Of a stretch of 64,000 bases of DNA, positions 1 through 8,056 are shown in pieces. A model generated the notes under the pieces. It made no database searches, was not told the origin of the DNA, and worked only from the letters and a program-made list of their open reading frames with translations. The DNA is from an uncultured Acidimicrobiales bacterium. Lineage in GTDB: Bacteria > Actinomycetota > Acidimicrobiia > Acidimicrobiales > Bin134. The position numbers were made by a program, and so were the translations under genes. Position 1 is the stretch's first letter; every line of letters begins with the position of its first letter. The stretch is taken from positions 2,385,076 through 2,449,075 of the forward strand of contig OX638344.1 of the NCBI GenBank assembly GCA_951813555.1. Reading direction: 5' to 3'.

Positions 1-289
1 GCGGCGAGTTGAACAGCCGCCGCACCACCACTAGCTCGGTGACCATGGCGAAAAAGGCTGCGGCCCCGATCGACAAGAAGAACGCCACCCAGTAGGGCAC
101 GTCGTAGCGGAATGTGAGCATGGCCATGAGGGCTACGCCGAAGCTGCCGATCTCGGCGTGGGCGAAATTCAGCACCCCGGTCGAGCGATAGATCAGCACG
201 AAGCCGGCCGCCAAGGCGGCCACGATGAGCCCCTGAACGCTGCCTGAGAACAGGTCCTGCTGGGAGATCTCCCAGCCGATGTCGATCAC
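1..289 (-). CDS. branched-chain amino acid ABC transporter permease (LivH type), partial
   Basis: This is the N-terminal part (about 96 residues) of an inner-membrane permease; the gene runs off the left edge. Translation from a GTG at 289 gives a hydrophobic protein containing GVLNFAHAEIGSFG, the conserved opening of LivH/LivM permeases (NFAHGxxxMxGA region), followed by further membrane segments. LivH forms the channel of HAAT-family importers of branched-chain amino acids, amides or urea. It lies 49 bases downstream of the MFS-LivF fusion gene on the same strand, so the two are probably co-transcribed. The solute-binding protein is encoded divergently at 2694. The substrate cannot be told from sequence. 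Confidence 0.85.
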   Translation of the reverse strand, partial: MIDIGWEISQQDLFSGSVQGLIVAALAAGFVLIYRSTGVLNFAHAEIGSFGVALMAMLTFRYDVPYWVAFFLSIGAAAFFAMVTELVVVRRLFNSP

Positions 290-338
290 TGCTCGCCCGC
301 CTTATGGCAGCTCAACACGGCGTCAGCCCAAATCACGC

Positions 339-2654
339 TCAACCGCCCTCGGCTCCCAGGAACACTGCCCGTACCAGGTCGTCCCGCTCGGCCAGCTCCT
401 GGGCTGGACCCTCAAAGCGAACCCGCCCCTTCTCCATGAACACCGCCCGCTCGGCCACGCTGAGCGCCACGTTCAGCGACTGCTCCACGATGATCATGGT
501 CAGCCCGGTCTCCTTAAGCTGTTCCACCACCTCCAGCAGCTCCTGCACCACCACCGGGGCCAGTCCCAGCGACAGCTCGTCGATGAGCAGCACCTCGGGT
601 TCGTGCATCAAACCCATCCCGAAGGCCAGCATCTGCTGCTGTCCTCCCGACAGATCGCTGGCCGCTTGGTTGCGTTTCTCCCGCAACACGCCGAATACGT
701 CGTACACCCGCTCGACTCGCCGGAAAACCTCGTCCCTCTCCGCTTTCGTAGACAGCATGGTGGCCAGGAGGTTCTCCTCCACCGTGAGGCCGGGGAACAC
801 CCCGGCACCGCCCCGCACCTGCACGATCCCCTGCTTGAAGCGCAGCTCGGCATCGGCGTAGGTGATGGTGCGCCCGTTGAGCCGAATGGCCCCCCGGTCG
901 GGCACGCCCAGACCGCTGACCGCCCGCAACAGGGTGGACTTGCCCGCGCCGTTGGTTCCCAACAGGGCCAGCGTCTCACCCCGGCGCACTTCCAGCCCGC
1001 AGTCGAACAGCACCTGCACCGGGCCATAGCTGTAGTCGAGCCCCCGCACTTGGAGCACTGGGATGTCGTCGGGATGCTCCGACATGCGCCGCATCTCCTG
1101 CTGCTCCTCGACGAGCTCGCTCACCGCCAAGGAGATGTCGCGCTTGATGTAGCGGGATCCGTAGGCCACCAGCAGGCCGCCGATGATCGAGGCCGGCGGG
1201 GCAACGATGCTGATGGCCAGGCGCTCACCATGGGCGTCGCTGATAGACCCGGCGATGATGCTGCCCATGAAGCCGCCCATCAAGAAGATGAACACTGGCA
1301 ACAAAGCGAAGGCCTGGGCTCTCATCCGATAGGGGGCGACTGCGCCGATGGTGGGAGCAGCGGCCACGAAGGAGGCCGACGTACACCCGTTGGCCAAGCT
1401 GATGCCGAAGATCATGATGGCCGGCTGGTGGAACCGCATGGCGATGAGCACCAGCACGCCCGACATGATGATCAGCGTGCCCGCGGTCCGCACCATCTTG
1501 GACGGGTCCTCCCGGAACATCCCGTCGAACTTGAAGCCCGAAATCGGAATGGCGATCAGGCTGGCCAGCCACACCAGCGACGTCACCCAGCCCCGCTGGA
1601 AGGCACCATAGCCGTACTCGTCCTCCAGCATCAGGTTGAGCTGGCTGGGCAGCGTGACCAGCGCGAATCCAAGGGTGCCCACGCCCACCGCCAGGAAATA
1701 GAACGTCTTGACCTTCTTGAGCCGGGCGAAAGCGGTGGACATCGACACTGGCAGGTCGGACCCTATTGGCGGCATCTCGTACTGCTCGCCAAGGATGGCT
1801 TGCTGCTCGTTGCCCGCCCGGGGGGGCTCCTTCAAGATCAGCGACACCAGCGCGAGGACAACCGGCGGGATGGCGAATATGTAGAACGCCCAGCGCCACC
1901 CGTCATCTCCACCGGCGATCGAGGCGATGGCCCCGGCCAAGACCGGGCCGATGAGCAGGCCGATGGGCCGGCCCATGCCCTCGAAGGCGAAGATCCGAGC
2001 CCGAGCGGGAATGGGATAGGTGTCGGTGAGCAGCGAGGAGTGCACCGGCAAGCGGTTGGCCTGGCCCGCCCCGGTGAGAACCCGGGTCCAGAAATACTGG
2101 AACGGGTTCCGCACCAATCCGGTGAGGAACACGCTCACCGCCCACCCCGCAGTGGCCACCGGCACGATCAGGGTGCGCTTCACCCGGTCGGCCAGCCAGG
2201 CCAGCGGCACCGCCCCCAGCACCAGGGCCACACCGCCGAACGATGAGATGCCCAGGATCACCGTGTCGGACACGCCGAAGGCGTCCTGAAGGTCGGGTAG
2301 GAGCACCGCTATGGCCACCCGGTCGAACTCGTCGATCACGTTGAGCAAAAAGAGCACCACGAGCATGCTCGCCCCGCCGGCTCGGATTCCCTGCTTCAGA
2401 GTCATAGGCGCTTCGCCCACACCCGGCAGCAGGTCGTCGGGCAGCACCACCACCTCCGACTTGGCCGCCTGCTCGGCTAGTCGCTTGGACTCCTCCTCGA
2501 ATACCGCCGACGCCAGATTGGCCGGATCGTCCAACTGCGAGTCTTCGACCTCTGGCTCTACCGGGTCGTCCACTGATCCCCCATCGGGGCAAAACACTAG
2601 GCCATCGGTTCTACGCCGCGCACGGCATCGGCTGTTCACAGAAGACGATTTCAT
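339..2654 (-). CDS. MFS transporter fused to a LivF-type ABC ATPase
   Basis: One uninterrupted 771-residue frame joins two transporter types. Residues about 1-85 are an acidic cytosolic leader. Residues about 90-515 form a 12-helix major facilitator domain, including the loop motif LAWLADRVKRT. Residues about 530-771 form a complete LivF-like ABC ATPase with Walker A LLGTNGAGKST, signature LSGGQQQ, Walker B VLLIDELSLGLAP and a switch histidine replaced by Q in IIVEQS, as is usual in LivF. The gene sits between livH and a divergent HAAT binding protein, so the ATPase half fits that importer. What the MFS half adds is unknown: it may replace LivM or couple efflux to uptake. The start at 2654 is the longest possible; an internal start would trim only the leader. 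Confidence 0.85.
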   Translation of the reverse strand: MKSSSVNSRCRARRRTDGLVFCPDGGSVDDPVEPEVEDSQLDDPANLASAVFEEESKRLAEQAAKSEVVVLPDDLLPGVGEAPMTLKQGIRAGGASMLVVLFLLNVIDEFDRVAIAVLLPDLQDAFGVSDTVILGISSFGGVALVLGAVPLAWLADRVKRTLIVPVATAGWAVSVFLTGLVRNPFQYFWTRVLTGAGQANRLPVHSSLLTDTYPIPARARIFAFEGMGRPIGLLIGPVLAGAIASIAGGDDGWRWAFYIFAIPPVVLALVSLILKEPPRAGNEQQAILGEQYEMPPIGSDLPVSMSTAFARLKKVKTFYFLAVGVGTLGFALVTLPSQLNLMLEDEYGYGAFQRGWVTSLVWLASLIAIPISGFKFDGMFREDPSKMVRTAGTLIIMSGVLVLIAMRFHQPAIMIFGISLANGCTSASFVAAAPTIGAVAPYRMRAQAFALLPVFIFLMGGFMGSIIAGSISDAHGERLAISIVAPPASIIGGLLVAYGSRYIKRDISLAVSELVEEQQEMRRMSEHPDDIPVLQVRGLDYSYGPVQVLFDCGLEVRRGETLALLGTNGAGKSTLLRAVSGLGVPDRGAIRLNGRTITYADAELRFKQGIVQVRGGAGVFPGLTVEENLLATMLSTKAERDEVFRRVERVYDVFGVLREKRNQAASDLSGGQQQMLAFGMGLMHEPEVLLIDELSLGLAPVVVQELLEVVEQLKETGLTMIIVEQSLNVALSVAERAVFMEKGRVRFEGPAQELAERDDLVRAVFLGAEGG

Positions 2655-2693
2655 CGGCTACTGTTCGTCGCCAAGCTACGGAGAGGGGTAACC

Positions 2694-4397
2694 GTGTCTC
2701 GAAGGATGCTCAAGTTCTGGGGAGCACTCCTAGTGCTCGTGCTCGTGGCCGCAGCCTGCGGAGGCGGCAACGACGATGACGACGGAGGTGCCCAGCAAGA
2801 ACCGTCGGAGCAGACCGCCGCCCCGGCCCCTGACGAGCCCGATGCCCCCGACGACACTGGCGATGGGGACGAGCCGGCCCCCGACACCCCTGATGCTCCT
2901 GACGAGCCGGCCCCCGATGAGCCATCCGACTCCGGCGATGGAGACGAGCCATCCGAACCGGCCCCCGCCGAGCCGGTGGACATCGGCTTCGACGAGCCCC
3001 GGGGCGATTTGTTCATCGACTTCCACAGGACCTTCGACCGGACGCACCCGTTCCAGCCGCTGGATGCGTTTTGTACCGCTACGCCCGATCCCGACTCACC
3101 GCCTCAGGCCACTGATGTGGGCATCACCGAGGACTCCATCACCATCGTCCACCTGCGCACCAAGCTGGAGGAACTGGAGGGCATCGGCTTCGCCGTTCCA
3201 GTGGGCGATCCCATCGACATGTTCGAGGCGTTCACCAAGGCCATCAACGAAGGCTGCAACGGGATCTGGGGCCGCCAGATCGACCTCCGCCTCGTAGAGG
3301 TGTCGGCACTGGGCGGCGGTGGCGAGGACATCGACACCCTGCGCAACCAAGCCTGCATCGAGGCTACCGAGGATCACAACGCGGTGATCGTGACCAACAC
3401 CACCGGCTTCCAGGGCACCGCCATCTTGTGCATCACCGCCGACCACGACACCCTGTTCCTCACCACCCAGGGCAACCCCGCCGATTTCCACGAACAGGCC
3501 AATGGCCTGCTGTACTCGCTGAGCCCAGTGGCCGAGCACTCGGTGGTCAACATGACCCAGGCCATCATCGACACCGGCGCCCTGGACGGCAAGACCATCG
3601 CGGTGATCTGGCCCGACACACCTGGACAGCCCGAGACCGTGCAAGCCGGGATCATCGATGTGATTGAGGCCGCTGGCTACGACATCGCCGTTGCCGAGCA
3701 GATCGGCTGCGGCGGACAGACCACCTGCCGTGAGGGCAACGACATCGCGGTGGAGCGGATGCTGGAAGAGGGCGTCGACGTTGTCTTCCCCGGGCTCAAC
3801 GTGCTCAGCCTGCCCCAGTTCATCAACGAGATGATCAACCAGGGGTTCGTCCCCGGCGAGGTGCAGTTCTACAACTCTGACTTCAACAGCCAGGCCGGCG
3901 ACCTGGTATCGGGCAAGGTGGCCCAGTTTGGCGGAGACGCCGCCGCAGAGATGTACAACGGCACCATCATCATCGACGATGCCCCCACCGGTAACTTCCG
4001 CTCCGATGACCCGGTGCTCAGCTTCAACGCACCGCTCAACATCATGTGCAACGAGACTTATGCGGCCAACAGCGCCATTGGCGCCCAGCACATCCGAGAC
4101 GTGTACGGGAGCTACGACAGCGCCTACGGCATGACCAACACGGTGTGTTCCGAGATGCGCATGGTGGCCCGGGCCCTCTACGACGCCGGGCCCAACCCCA
4201 CCCGTGAGGACATCTACAACGCCTTCAGGAATCTTGGGTCAGTGGACATCCAGCACCAGCTTCCCGCCACCTTCGGACCCGACAAGTTCGGCGCTCCCGA
4301 CGTGGTGACTGAGTTGGTGTTCAACTTCCCGTGCCCCGGCGACCCCGACATTCCCACCTGCGTCCAGCAGACCGCCCCCTACCGGCCCATCGGCTAG
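2694..4397 (+). CDS. HAAT-type ABC transporter substrate-binding lipoprotein
   Basis: A 567-residue secreted binding protein (periplasmic-binding-protein type I, Peripla_BP_6-like) that would deliver substrate to the LivH/MFS-LivF transporter. The GTG start at 2694 follows a good ribosome site (GAGAGGGG). A signal peptide ends in the lipobox VAAAC, making Cys22 the likely lipidated residue. A linker of about 60 residues rich in Asp, Glu and Pro (D/E-P-D-A-P repeats) follows, then the two-lobed ligand domain, with IAVIWPDTPGQPE and a C-terminal family signature ending CPGDPDIPTC. The Asp/Glu/Pro linker resembles a wall-spanning tether. It is transcribed divergently from the fusion gene with only 39 bases between starts, so the control region must be shared. 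Confidence 0.9.
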   Translation: MSRRMLKFWGALLVLVLVAAACGGGNDDDDGGAQQEPSEQTAAPAPDEPDAPDDTGDGDEPAPDTPDAPDEPAPDEPSDSGDGDEPSEPAPAEPVDIGFDEPRGDLFIDFHRTFDRTHPFQPLDAFCTATPDPDSPPQATDVGITEDSITIVHLRTKLEELEGIGFAVPVGDPIDMFEAFTKAINEGCNGIWGRQIDLRLVEVSALGGGGEDIDTLRNQACIEATEDHNAVIVTNTTGFQGTAILCITADHDTLFLTTQGNPADFHEQANGLLYSLSPVAEHSVVNMTQAIIDTGALDGKTIAVIWPDTPGQPETVQAGIIDVIEAAGYDIAVAEQIGCGGQTTCREGNDIAVERMLEEGVDVVFPGLNVLSLPQFINEMINQGFVPGEVQFYNSDFNSQAGDLVSGKVAQFGGDAAAEMYNGTIIIDDAPTGNFRSDDPVLSFNAPLNIMCNETYAANSAIGAQHIRDVYGSYDSAYGMTNTVCSEMRMVARALYDAGPNPTREDIYNAFRNLGSVDIQHQLPATFGPDKFGAPDVVTELVFNFPCPGDPDIPTCVQQTAPYRPIG

Positions 4398-4417
4398 CGA
4401 TTTTCTGAACCTCTGAT

Positions 4418-4456
4418 TGCTATCGCCGATGTCTTGTAAAAGGCCCAGCGATAGCA
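4418..4456. promoter_or_regulatory. inverted repeat upstream of the selenoprotein pair
   Basis: A perfect 9-base inverted repeat (TGCTATCGC at 4418-4426, GCGATAGCA at 4448-4456) with a 21-base loop fills most of the gap between the binding-protein gene and the first selenoprotein gene, ending 7 bases before the GTG start. It could be a terminator lacking a U-tract, an operator, or a leader hairpin affecting access to the ribosome site. Confidence 0.4.
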
Positions 4457-4463
4457 TCAGGGG

Positions 4464-5360
4464 GTGAGCATTCGGGCATGCCGCTCCGGTTGGCGATCGG
4501 GGGTGGTTGCCGCCTCGGCCATAGCACTAGCTCTCACGCTGCTCGCCGCGGCCTGCGGAGGATCGGAGACTTCGGTCACCGAAGACCTTCCGATCGAATC
4601 GGACCCCACCGCCGCGCCCACCAGCACCCCAGCACCCGAACAGCCATCATCTGAGCCCGACTCCACCGAGGTGGCTGCTCCGGCTGAACCGACTTCCCAA
4701 GCAAACAGCATGGGTGCTTCACCGGGACTACCCGAGCCCGACGAAACACCTACTCCCAAATCTACCGAGGCCGCCGCCACCCCCGAAACGGCCACTACGG
4801 CCACACCTGAGTCGGCCGCCACTTCCGCGCCTACAGCCCAATCCACACCGGCATCCACCCCTGAATCCACCCCGGCCTCGACACCGCGGCCCACGCCTGA
4901 GCCCACGCCACCACCTACGCCTGAACCCACCCCAATACCCGAGTCTGATCTGCCATCGGTGGAGTTGGTGAACGTTGACTCCGGTGCCACCGTGAATCTG
5001 GCCGGCTTCGCCCCGTCGGATCGGCCCATCGTGCTGTGGTTCTGGGCCCCCCATTGACCCGTCTGCCGCCGGGAAGCCCCCGGCGTCGAGCAGTTCGCTC
5101 GACAGAACGCCGACAAGCTCACCGTCATCGGAGTGGGCACCCAAGACAACCTCGACTTGGCCGAGAATTTCGTCCAGTCCACCGGAACTACCTTCACCAT
5201 GCTCTGGGACCGGACGTTCCAGTCGTGGAACCAGTTGGGGATCACCGGCCAACCTGCGGGAATACTTCTAAATCGCTACGGGCAGATCCTCGATCAGTGG
5301 CGAGGAGACATTCCCCGAGACCAAGTCTTGGATGCAGTAGCAGAATTGGACTCAACCTGA
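4464..5360 (+). CDS. thioredoxin-fold selenoprotein lipoprotein 1 (UxxC, MPT53/DsbE-like)
   Basis: Read through the in-frame TGA at 5055-5057, this encodes 298 residues. A GTG start (ribosome site CAGGGG) leads to a signal peptide with lipobox LAAAC (Cys31). A long Thr/Pro/Glu/Ala tether follows, then a thioredoxin-fold domain. The active site reads VLWFWAPH-U-PVC, where U198 (TGA) replaces the first cysteine of CxxC. The sequence after the TGA stays in frame to a normal TGA at 5358 and contains the family's conserved REAPGVEQF, TVIGVGTQD, FTMLWD and cis-proline GQPAG segments. Mycobacterial MPT53 has WFWTPWCPFC and EAP at the same place. A hairpin follows the TGA at once. It is probably an extracytoplasmic thiol oxidoreductase. 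Ordinary gene calling would split it into 4464-5057 and 5133-5360. Confidence 0.85.
5058..5087 (+). promoter_or_regulatory. putative bacterial SECIS hairpin, copy 1
   Basis: Nine bases after the TGA codon a perfect 7-base-pair stem (CGCCGGG 5067-5073, CCCGGCG 5079-5085) closes on an AAGCC loop. The apical loop starts about 16 bases after the TGA, within the spacing known for bacterial SECIS elements. If the top pair opens, the loop begins with G, as SelB-recognised loops usually do. Direct SelB binding cannot be inferred from sequence alone. Confidence 0.6.
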
Positions 5361-5361
5361 C

Positions 5362-5958
5362 ATGAACCTGCCCCAAAGACCCAAAACCCGACTCATCGCG
5401 ATCGCTGTCGCCGTGGCCCTCGGGGCCGCGGCTTGCGGCGATAGCGGCACATCAACCACCTCCACACCGGCGACGACCTCCCCGACTGAGGCCCCCGCCG
5501 CCGAGCAGGCCCCCGCCACCGAGCAGGCCCCCGCCACCGAGCAGGCCCCCGAGTCTGATCTGCCCTCGGTAGAGGTGGTGAATGTTGCCACCGGCGCCAC
5601 CGTGAATCTGGCCAGCTTTGCCCCGGTCGACCAGCCCCTTGTTCTGTGGTTCTGGGCTCCCCATTGAACCATCTGCCGCCGGGAAGCCCCCGGCGTCGAG
5701 CAGTTCGCTCGAAACAACGCCGACAAGCTCACCGTCATCGGAGTCGGAACCCAAGACAGCCTCGGGTTGGCTGAGGGCTTCGTGCAATCCACCGGAACCA
5801 CCTTCACCATGCTCTGGGATCCGACATTCGAGTCGTGGAGACAACTGGGAATCTCCGGCCAGCCTGCCGGAATGCTGTTGGACAGCAACGGCACAATCCT
5901 GACCTCGTGGCGAGGCGGCATCCCCCAAAGCCGGGTGCTTGAGGCCATCGCCGCCTAA
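5362..5958 (+). CDS. thioredoxin-fold selenoprotein lipoprotein 2 (UxxC, paralogue of the preceding gene)
   Basis: Read through TGA at 5665-5667, this gives 198 residues. It starts at an ATG one base after the stop of the first selenoprotein gene, so the two form an operon. It has a signal peptide and lipobox GAAAC (Cys25), then a shorter tether with three copies of an EQAPAT-like hexapeptide. The thioredoxin-fold domain has active site VLWFWAPH-U-TIC, with U102 encoded by TGA. The frame continues through REAPGVEQF, TVIGVGTQD, FTMLWDPTF and GQPAGM to TAA at 5956. The two genes differ in tether length and at many codons, yet both keep TGA at the same catalytic position. It converges on gcvT, 7 bases away. 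Confidence 0.85.
5668..5697 (+). promoter_or_regulatory. putative bacterial SECIS hairpin, copy 2
   Basis: The same 7-base-pair stem and AAGCC loop as copy 1 (stem arms 5677-5683 and 5689-5695), again 9 bases after the TGA. Bases just upstream of the TGA differ at many synonymous sites between the two genes, whereas the hairpin is identical, as expected if the RNA structure is selected. Recent partial gene conversion could also explain the identity. Confidence 0.6.
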
Positions 5959-5965
5959 TCAGCAG

Positions 5966-7027
5966 CTAAACGAACGGCAGCTTCACCACTGAAGCCGGCA
6001 CCTCGGTGCCCCGCATGTCCACGGCCAGCTCATCGCCGATGTTCACATCGGGGGGCACAAGGGCCAGGGCGATACCGGTCTCCAGCATGGGTGAGAAGTT
6101 GCCCGAGGTGACCTCGCCCACAACCTCGCCGTCCCGAAGCACAGCCTGGCCCTCCCGGGGCGGGCGCCGACCCTTGACTCGCAATCCCCGGAGCCGGCGG
6201 TGGATGCCCCGCTCCCGCTCGACGGCCAGAGCCTCCCGCCCCTGGAATGACGGCTTGTCCCAGCGTACTACCCAGCCCAGACCGGCTTGCAGCGGGGTGA
6301 TCCCCGGGCCGAGCTCGTGGCCGTGCAGCGGCAATCCGGCCTCCAAGCGCAAGGTGTCCCGGGCGCCCAACCCGGCAGGGAGGATCCCCGCCTCGGTCAC
6401 CGCATCCCAGAGCCGCTCGGCGGCCGCCGCGGGCACGGCGACCTCCACACCGTCCTCGCCGGTGTAGCCGGTGCCCGCCACGGTCAGCGGGATGCCCTCC
6501 CATTCCACCGGGGCCACGCAATTGCGGGCCACCTCCGACGCGCCGGGCGATACCGCGGCCAGCCGGCTTCGGGCCTCGGGACCCTGCACCGCCAGTACCG
6601 CCCGGCTGCCGGTCACATCCACTGCCTGGAAGCCAACGCCAGCACCAGAGCCGCCCAAGGCGTCGCGCACCCGGTCGGTGTTGGACGCGTTGGGCATCAC
6701 ATCAAAGCTGTCCTGGTCGGGCCACCACACGATGATGTCGTCCAGCACCGAGCCGTCGTCGTCCAGCAAGTGGGTGTACTGGGTGCGGCCGGGGCCTATT
6801 CGGGCCAAATCGTTGGTGAATGCCTGCTGAAGCCGGCCATAGGCATCAGGCCCGGTGACCCGGAGGGTGCCCAGATGGCTCACATCGAAGACCACCGCGT
6901 CGGTCCGACACGCCCGGTGCTCGGCCAGTGTGCCCGACGGGTAGGACAGCGGCATCTCCCAGCCGCCGAAGGGCACCATCTTGGCCTCCAGCGCCCGATG
7001 CCGGCCCTCCAGCGGTGAGGAGCGCAT
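5966..7027 (-). CDS. gcvT: glycine cleavage system aminomethyltransferase (T protein)
   Basis: A 353-residue T protein that transfers the aminomethyl carbon from lipoyl-GcvH to tetrahydrofolate, releasing ammonia. Family segments seen are FGGWEMPLSYPSG near the N-terminus, VFDVSHLGTLRVTG, the glycine-rich GTGYTGEDGVEV, and GLGARDTLRLEAGLPLHGHE. The start chosen is the ATG at 7027 (MRSSPLEGRH), which gives the usual length of about 350-370; the open frame upstream overlaps the next gene and has no family similarity. GcvH is encoded about 3 kb away on the same strand (10343). The P protein is not in the window. Confidence 0.93.
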   Translation of the reverse strand: MRSSPLEGRHRALEAKMVPFGGWEMPLSYPSGTLAEHRACRTDAVVFDVSHLGTLRVTGPDAYGRLQQAFTNDLARIGPGRTQYTHLLDDDGSVLDDIIVWWPDQDSFDVMPNASNTDRVRDALGGSGAGVGFQAVDVTGSRAVLAVQGPEARSRLAAVSPGASEVARNCVAPVEWEGIPLTVAGTGYTGEDGVEVAVPAAAAERLWDAVTEAGILPAGLGARDTLRLEAGLPLHGHELGPGITPLQAGLGWVVRWDKPSFQGREALAVERERGIHRRLRGLRVKGRRPPREGQAVLRDGEVVGEVTSGNFSPMLETGIALALVPPDVNIGDELAVDMRGTEVPASVVKLPFV

Positions 7028-7047
7028 GTCCGCCTCCCGATCCCCGG

Positions 7048-7413
7048 CTAGGCGGAGCCGGCCGCCGCGCCCGCCTGGGTCAGGTCGCCGCCAATCCCGG
7101 AGGCATCGTCGAGGCCGTACTTGCTCAGCAGGTTGCGATAGTCCCGCTGGCAGAGCACGACCACGTCGATTTCGGGATAGAGCTCCCGCAGACGGCGGAC
7201 TTTGCCGTTCTTGCGGGAAATGTACTTCTGGCGTGCCGTGGTGACCTCTACGTAGCGGTCGAACTGGGGAAGATAGAAGTCGGGAGTGAACGCCTCGGTC
7301 ACCTCGCCGCCATCGTTGTGGGAGAGAACAAAAGTCTCGGGCTCGTAGTGCCACTCGATGCCGTAGAAGTCGAGCAATTCGGCGAACTGCCGCTCCGAAT
7401 CGTGGGCGAACAC
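7048..7413 (-). CDS. small PD-(D/E)xK nuclease-like protein of unknown function
   Basis: A 121-residue protein with no assigned role. It has the layout of compact restriction-like nucleases: an early acidic pair in HDSERQFAELL, then FTPDFYLP with a central Asp, a strand YVEVTTARQ where the ExK motif would be, and a Lys/Arg-rich helix (KYISRKNGKVRRL). The usual catalytic Lys after Glu is Thr (EVT), so activity is doubtful or the Lys is supplied from the next helix. Translation starts at a GTG. It lies between merR and gcvT on the same strand with 26- and 20-base gaps, so it is probably co-transcribed. Confidence 0.6.
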   Translation of the reverse strand: MFAHDSERQFAELLDFYGIEWHYEPETFVLSHNDGGEVTEAFTPDFYLPQFDRYVEVTTARQKYISRKNGKVRRLRELYPEIDVVVLCQRDYRNLLSKYGLDDASGIGGDLTQAGAAAGSA

Positions 7414-7439
7414 GTTGTCACGAGCCCCTTCAGTCGCTC

Positions 7440-7937
7440 CTAAGAGCCGGTCTGAGCGGCGCTGATGCCCGTTCGAGTCGGGGACGCTTCTGTTGGCGAG
7501 GCCTCTTCGATGGGCAGCTCCCGCACCGCGGCATCCACCTCTTCGACCAACCCCTCCATTCGCAGGTAGAGCGCCCCCTGGCCTTGGCGCAGAGCATCCA
7601 GGATCTGCTCGTCGGTGCGGACTAGCAGCGACTGGTTGCCGTTGATCACCAAATCGGCGCTGGCCACATCCTCGCCCAGCTCGTCGCGAAGGTAGTCGAA
7701 CACCTCGCGTACCCGCTGAAGGGCGATGCCCTCGTCCAACAGCCGCTTGATCAGCTTCAACTCCAGCAAATCGTTGTAGGAATACCGGCGGCGGCTGCCG
7801 CTCCCCACGGCTTGCTGGGCGGTGGAAACAACCAGCCCGGTGCGAGTCCAGTAGTCCAGCTGGCGGTAGGTGATGCCGATGATCTCAATGGTTTGAGGCG
7901 AGCTGAAGTCGCCCGCTATCCGTCCCTGATCGTTCAT
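7440..7937 (-). CDS. MerR-family transcriptional regulator
   Basis: A 165-residue regulator. The N-terminal winged helix-turn-helix is seen in ITYRQLDYWTRTGLV, with the wing at RRRYSYNDLLELKLI and the second helical pair at LLDEGIALQRVREVFDYL. The C-terminal half is predicted dimerisation helix and an acidic Ser/Thr-rich tail; no metal-binding cysteines are present. It corresponds in position to the second MerR gene of the mycobacterial gcvH-garA block (Rv1830 type). Here a gap of about 120 bases separates it from the DUF151 gene, so it may have its own promoter. Its target is unknown. Confidence 0.88.
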   Translation of the reverse strand: MNDQGRIAGDFSSPQTIEIIGITYRQLDYWTRTGLVVSTAQQAVGSGSRRRYSYNDLLELKLIKRLLDEGIALQRVREVFDYLRDELGEDVASADLVINGNQSLLVRTDEQILDALRQGQGALYLRMEGLVEEVDAAVRELPIEEASPTEASPTRTGISAAQTGS

Positions 7938-8056
7938 CTCACCCTCCGGTTCCGGGGCGCGCTCCCTAATGGGCTTATTACACCGGGGAAACTACGCCAA
8001 TGGATTTCCACAGGGTAAACGCCTCCCTGTGGATTGTCAAGGACGCCGGAGGGGCG

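Noticed and set aside
279..2246. 655-codon frame antisense to the MFS-LivF gene
   Set aside because: Composition is His/Gln/Arg-rich with no recognisable domain, and the opposite strand encodes a clear transporter fusion.
5055..5667. The two TGAs as sequencing errors, pseudogene stops or Trp codons
   Set aside because: Two independent genes have TGA at the same catalytic codon with intact downstream frames; TGA acts as a normal stop elsewhere in the window; family alignment requires Cys, not Trp, at this position.
5966..7354. Extended GcvT of 462 residues
   Set aside because: The extra N-terminal 109 residues overlap the nuclease-like gene in another frame and have no family similarity; the ATG at 7027 gives the normal length.
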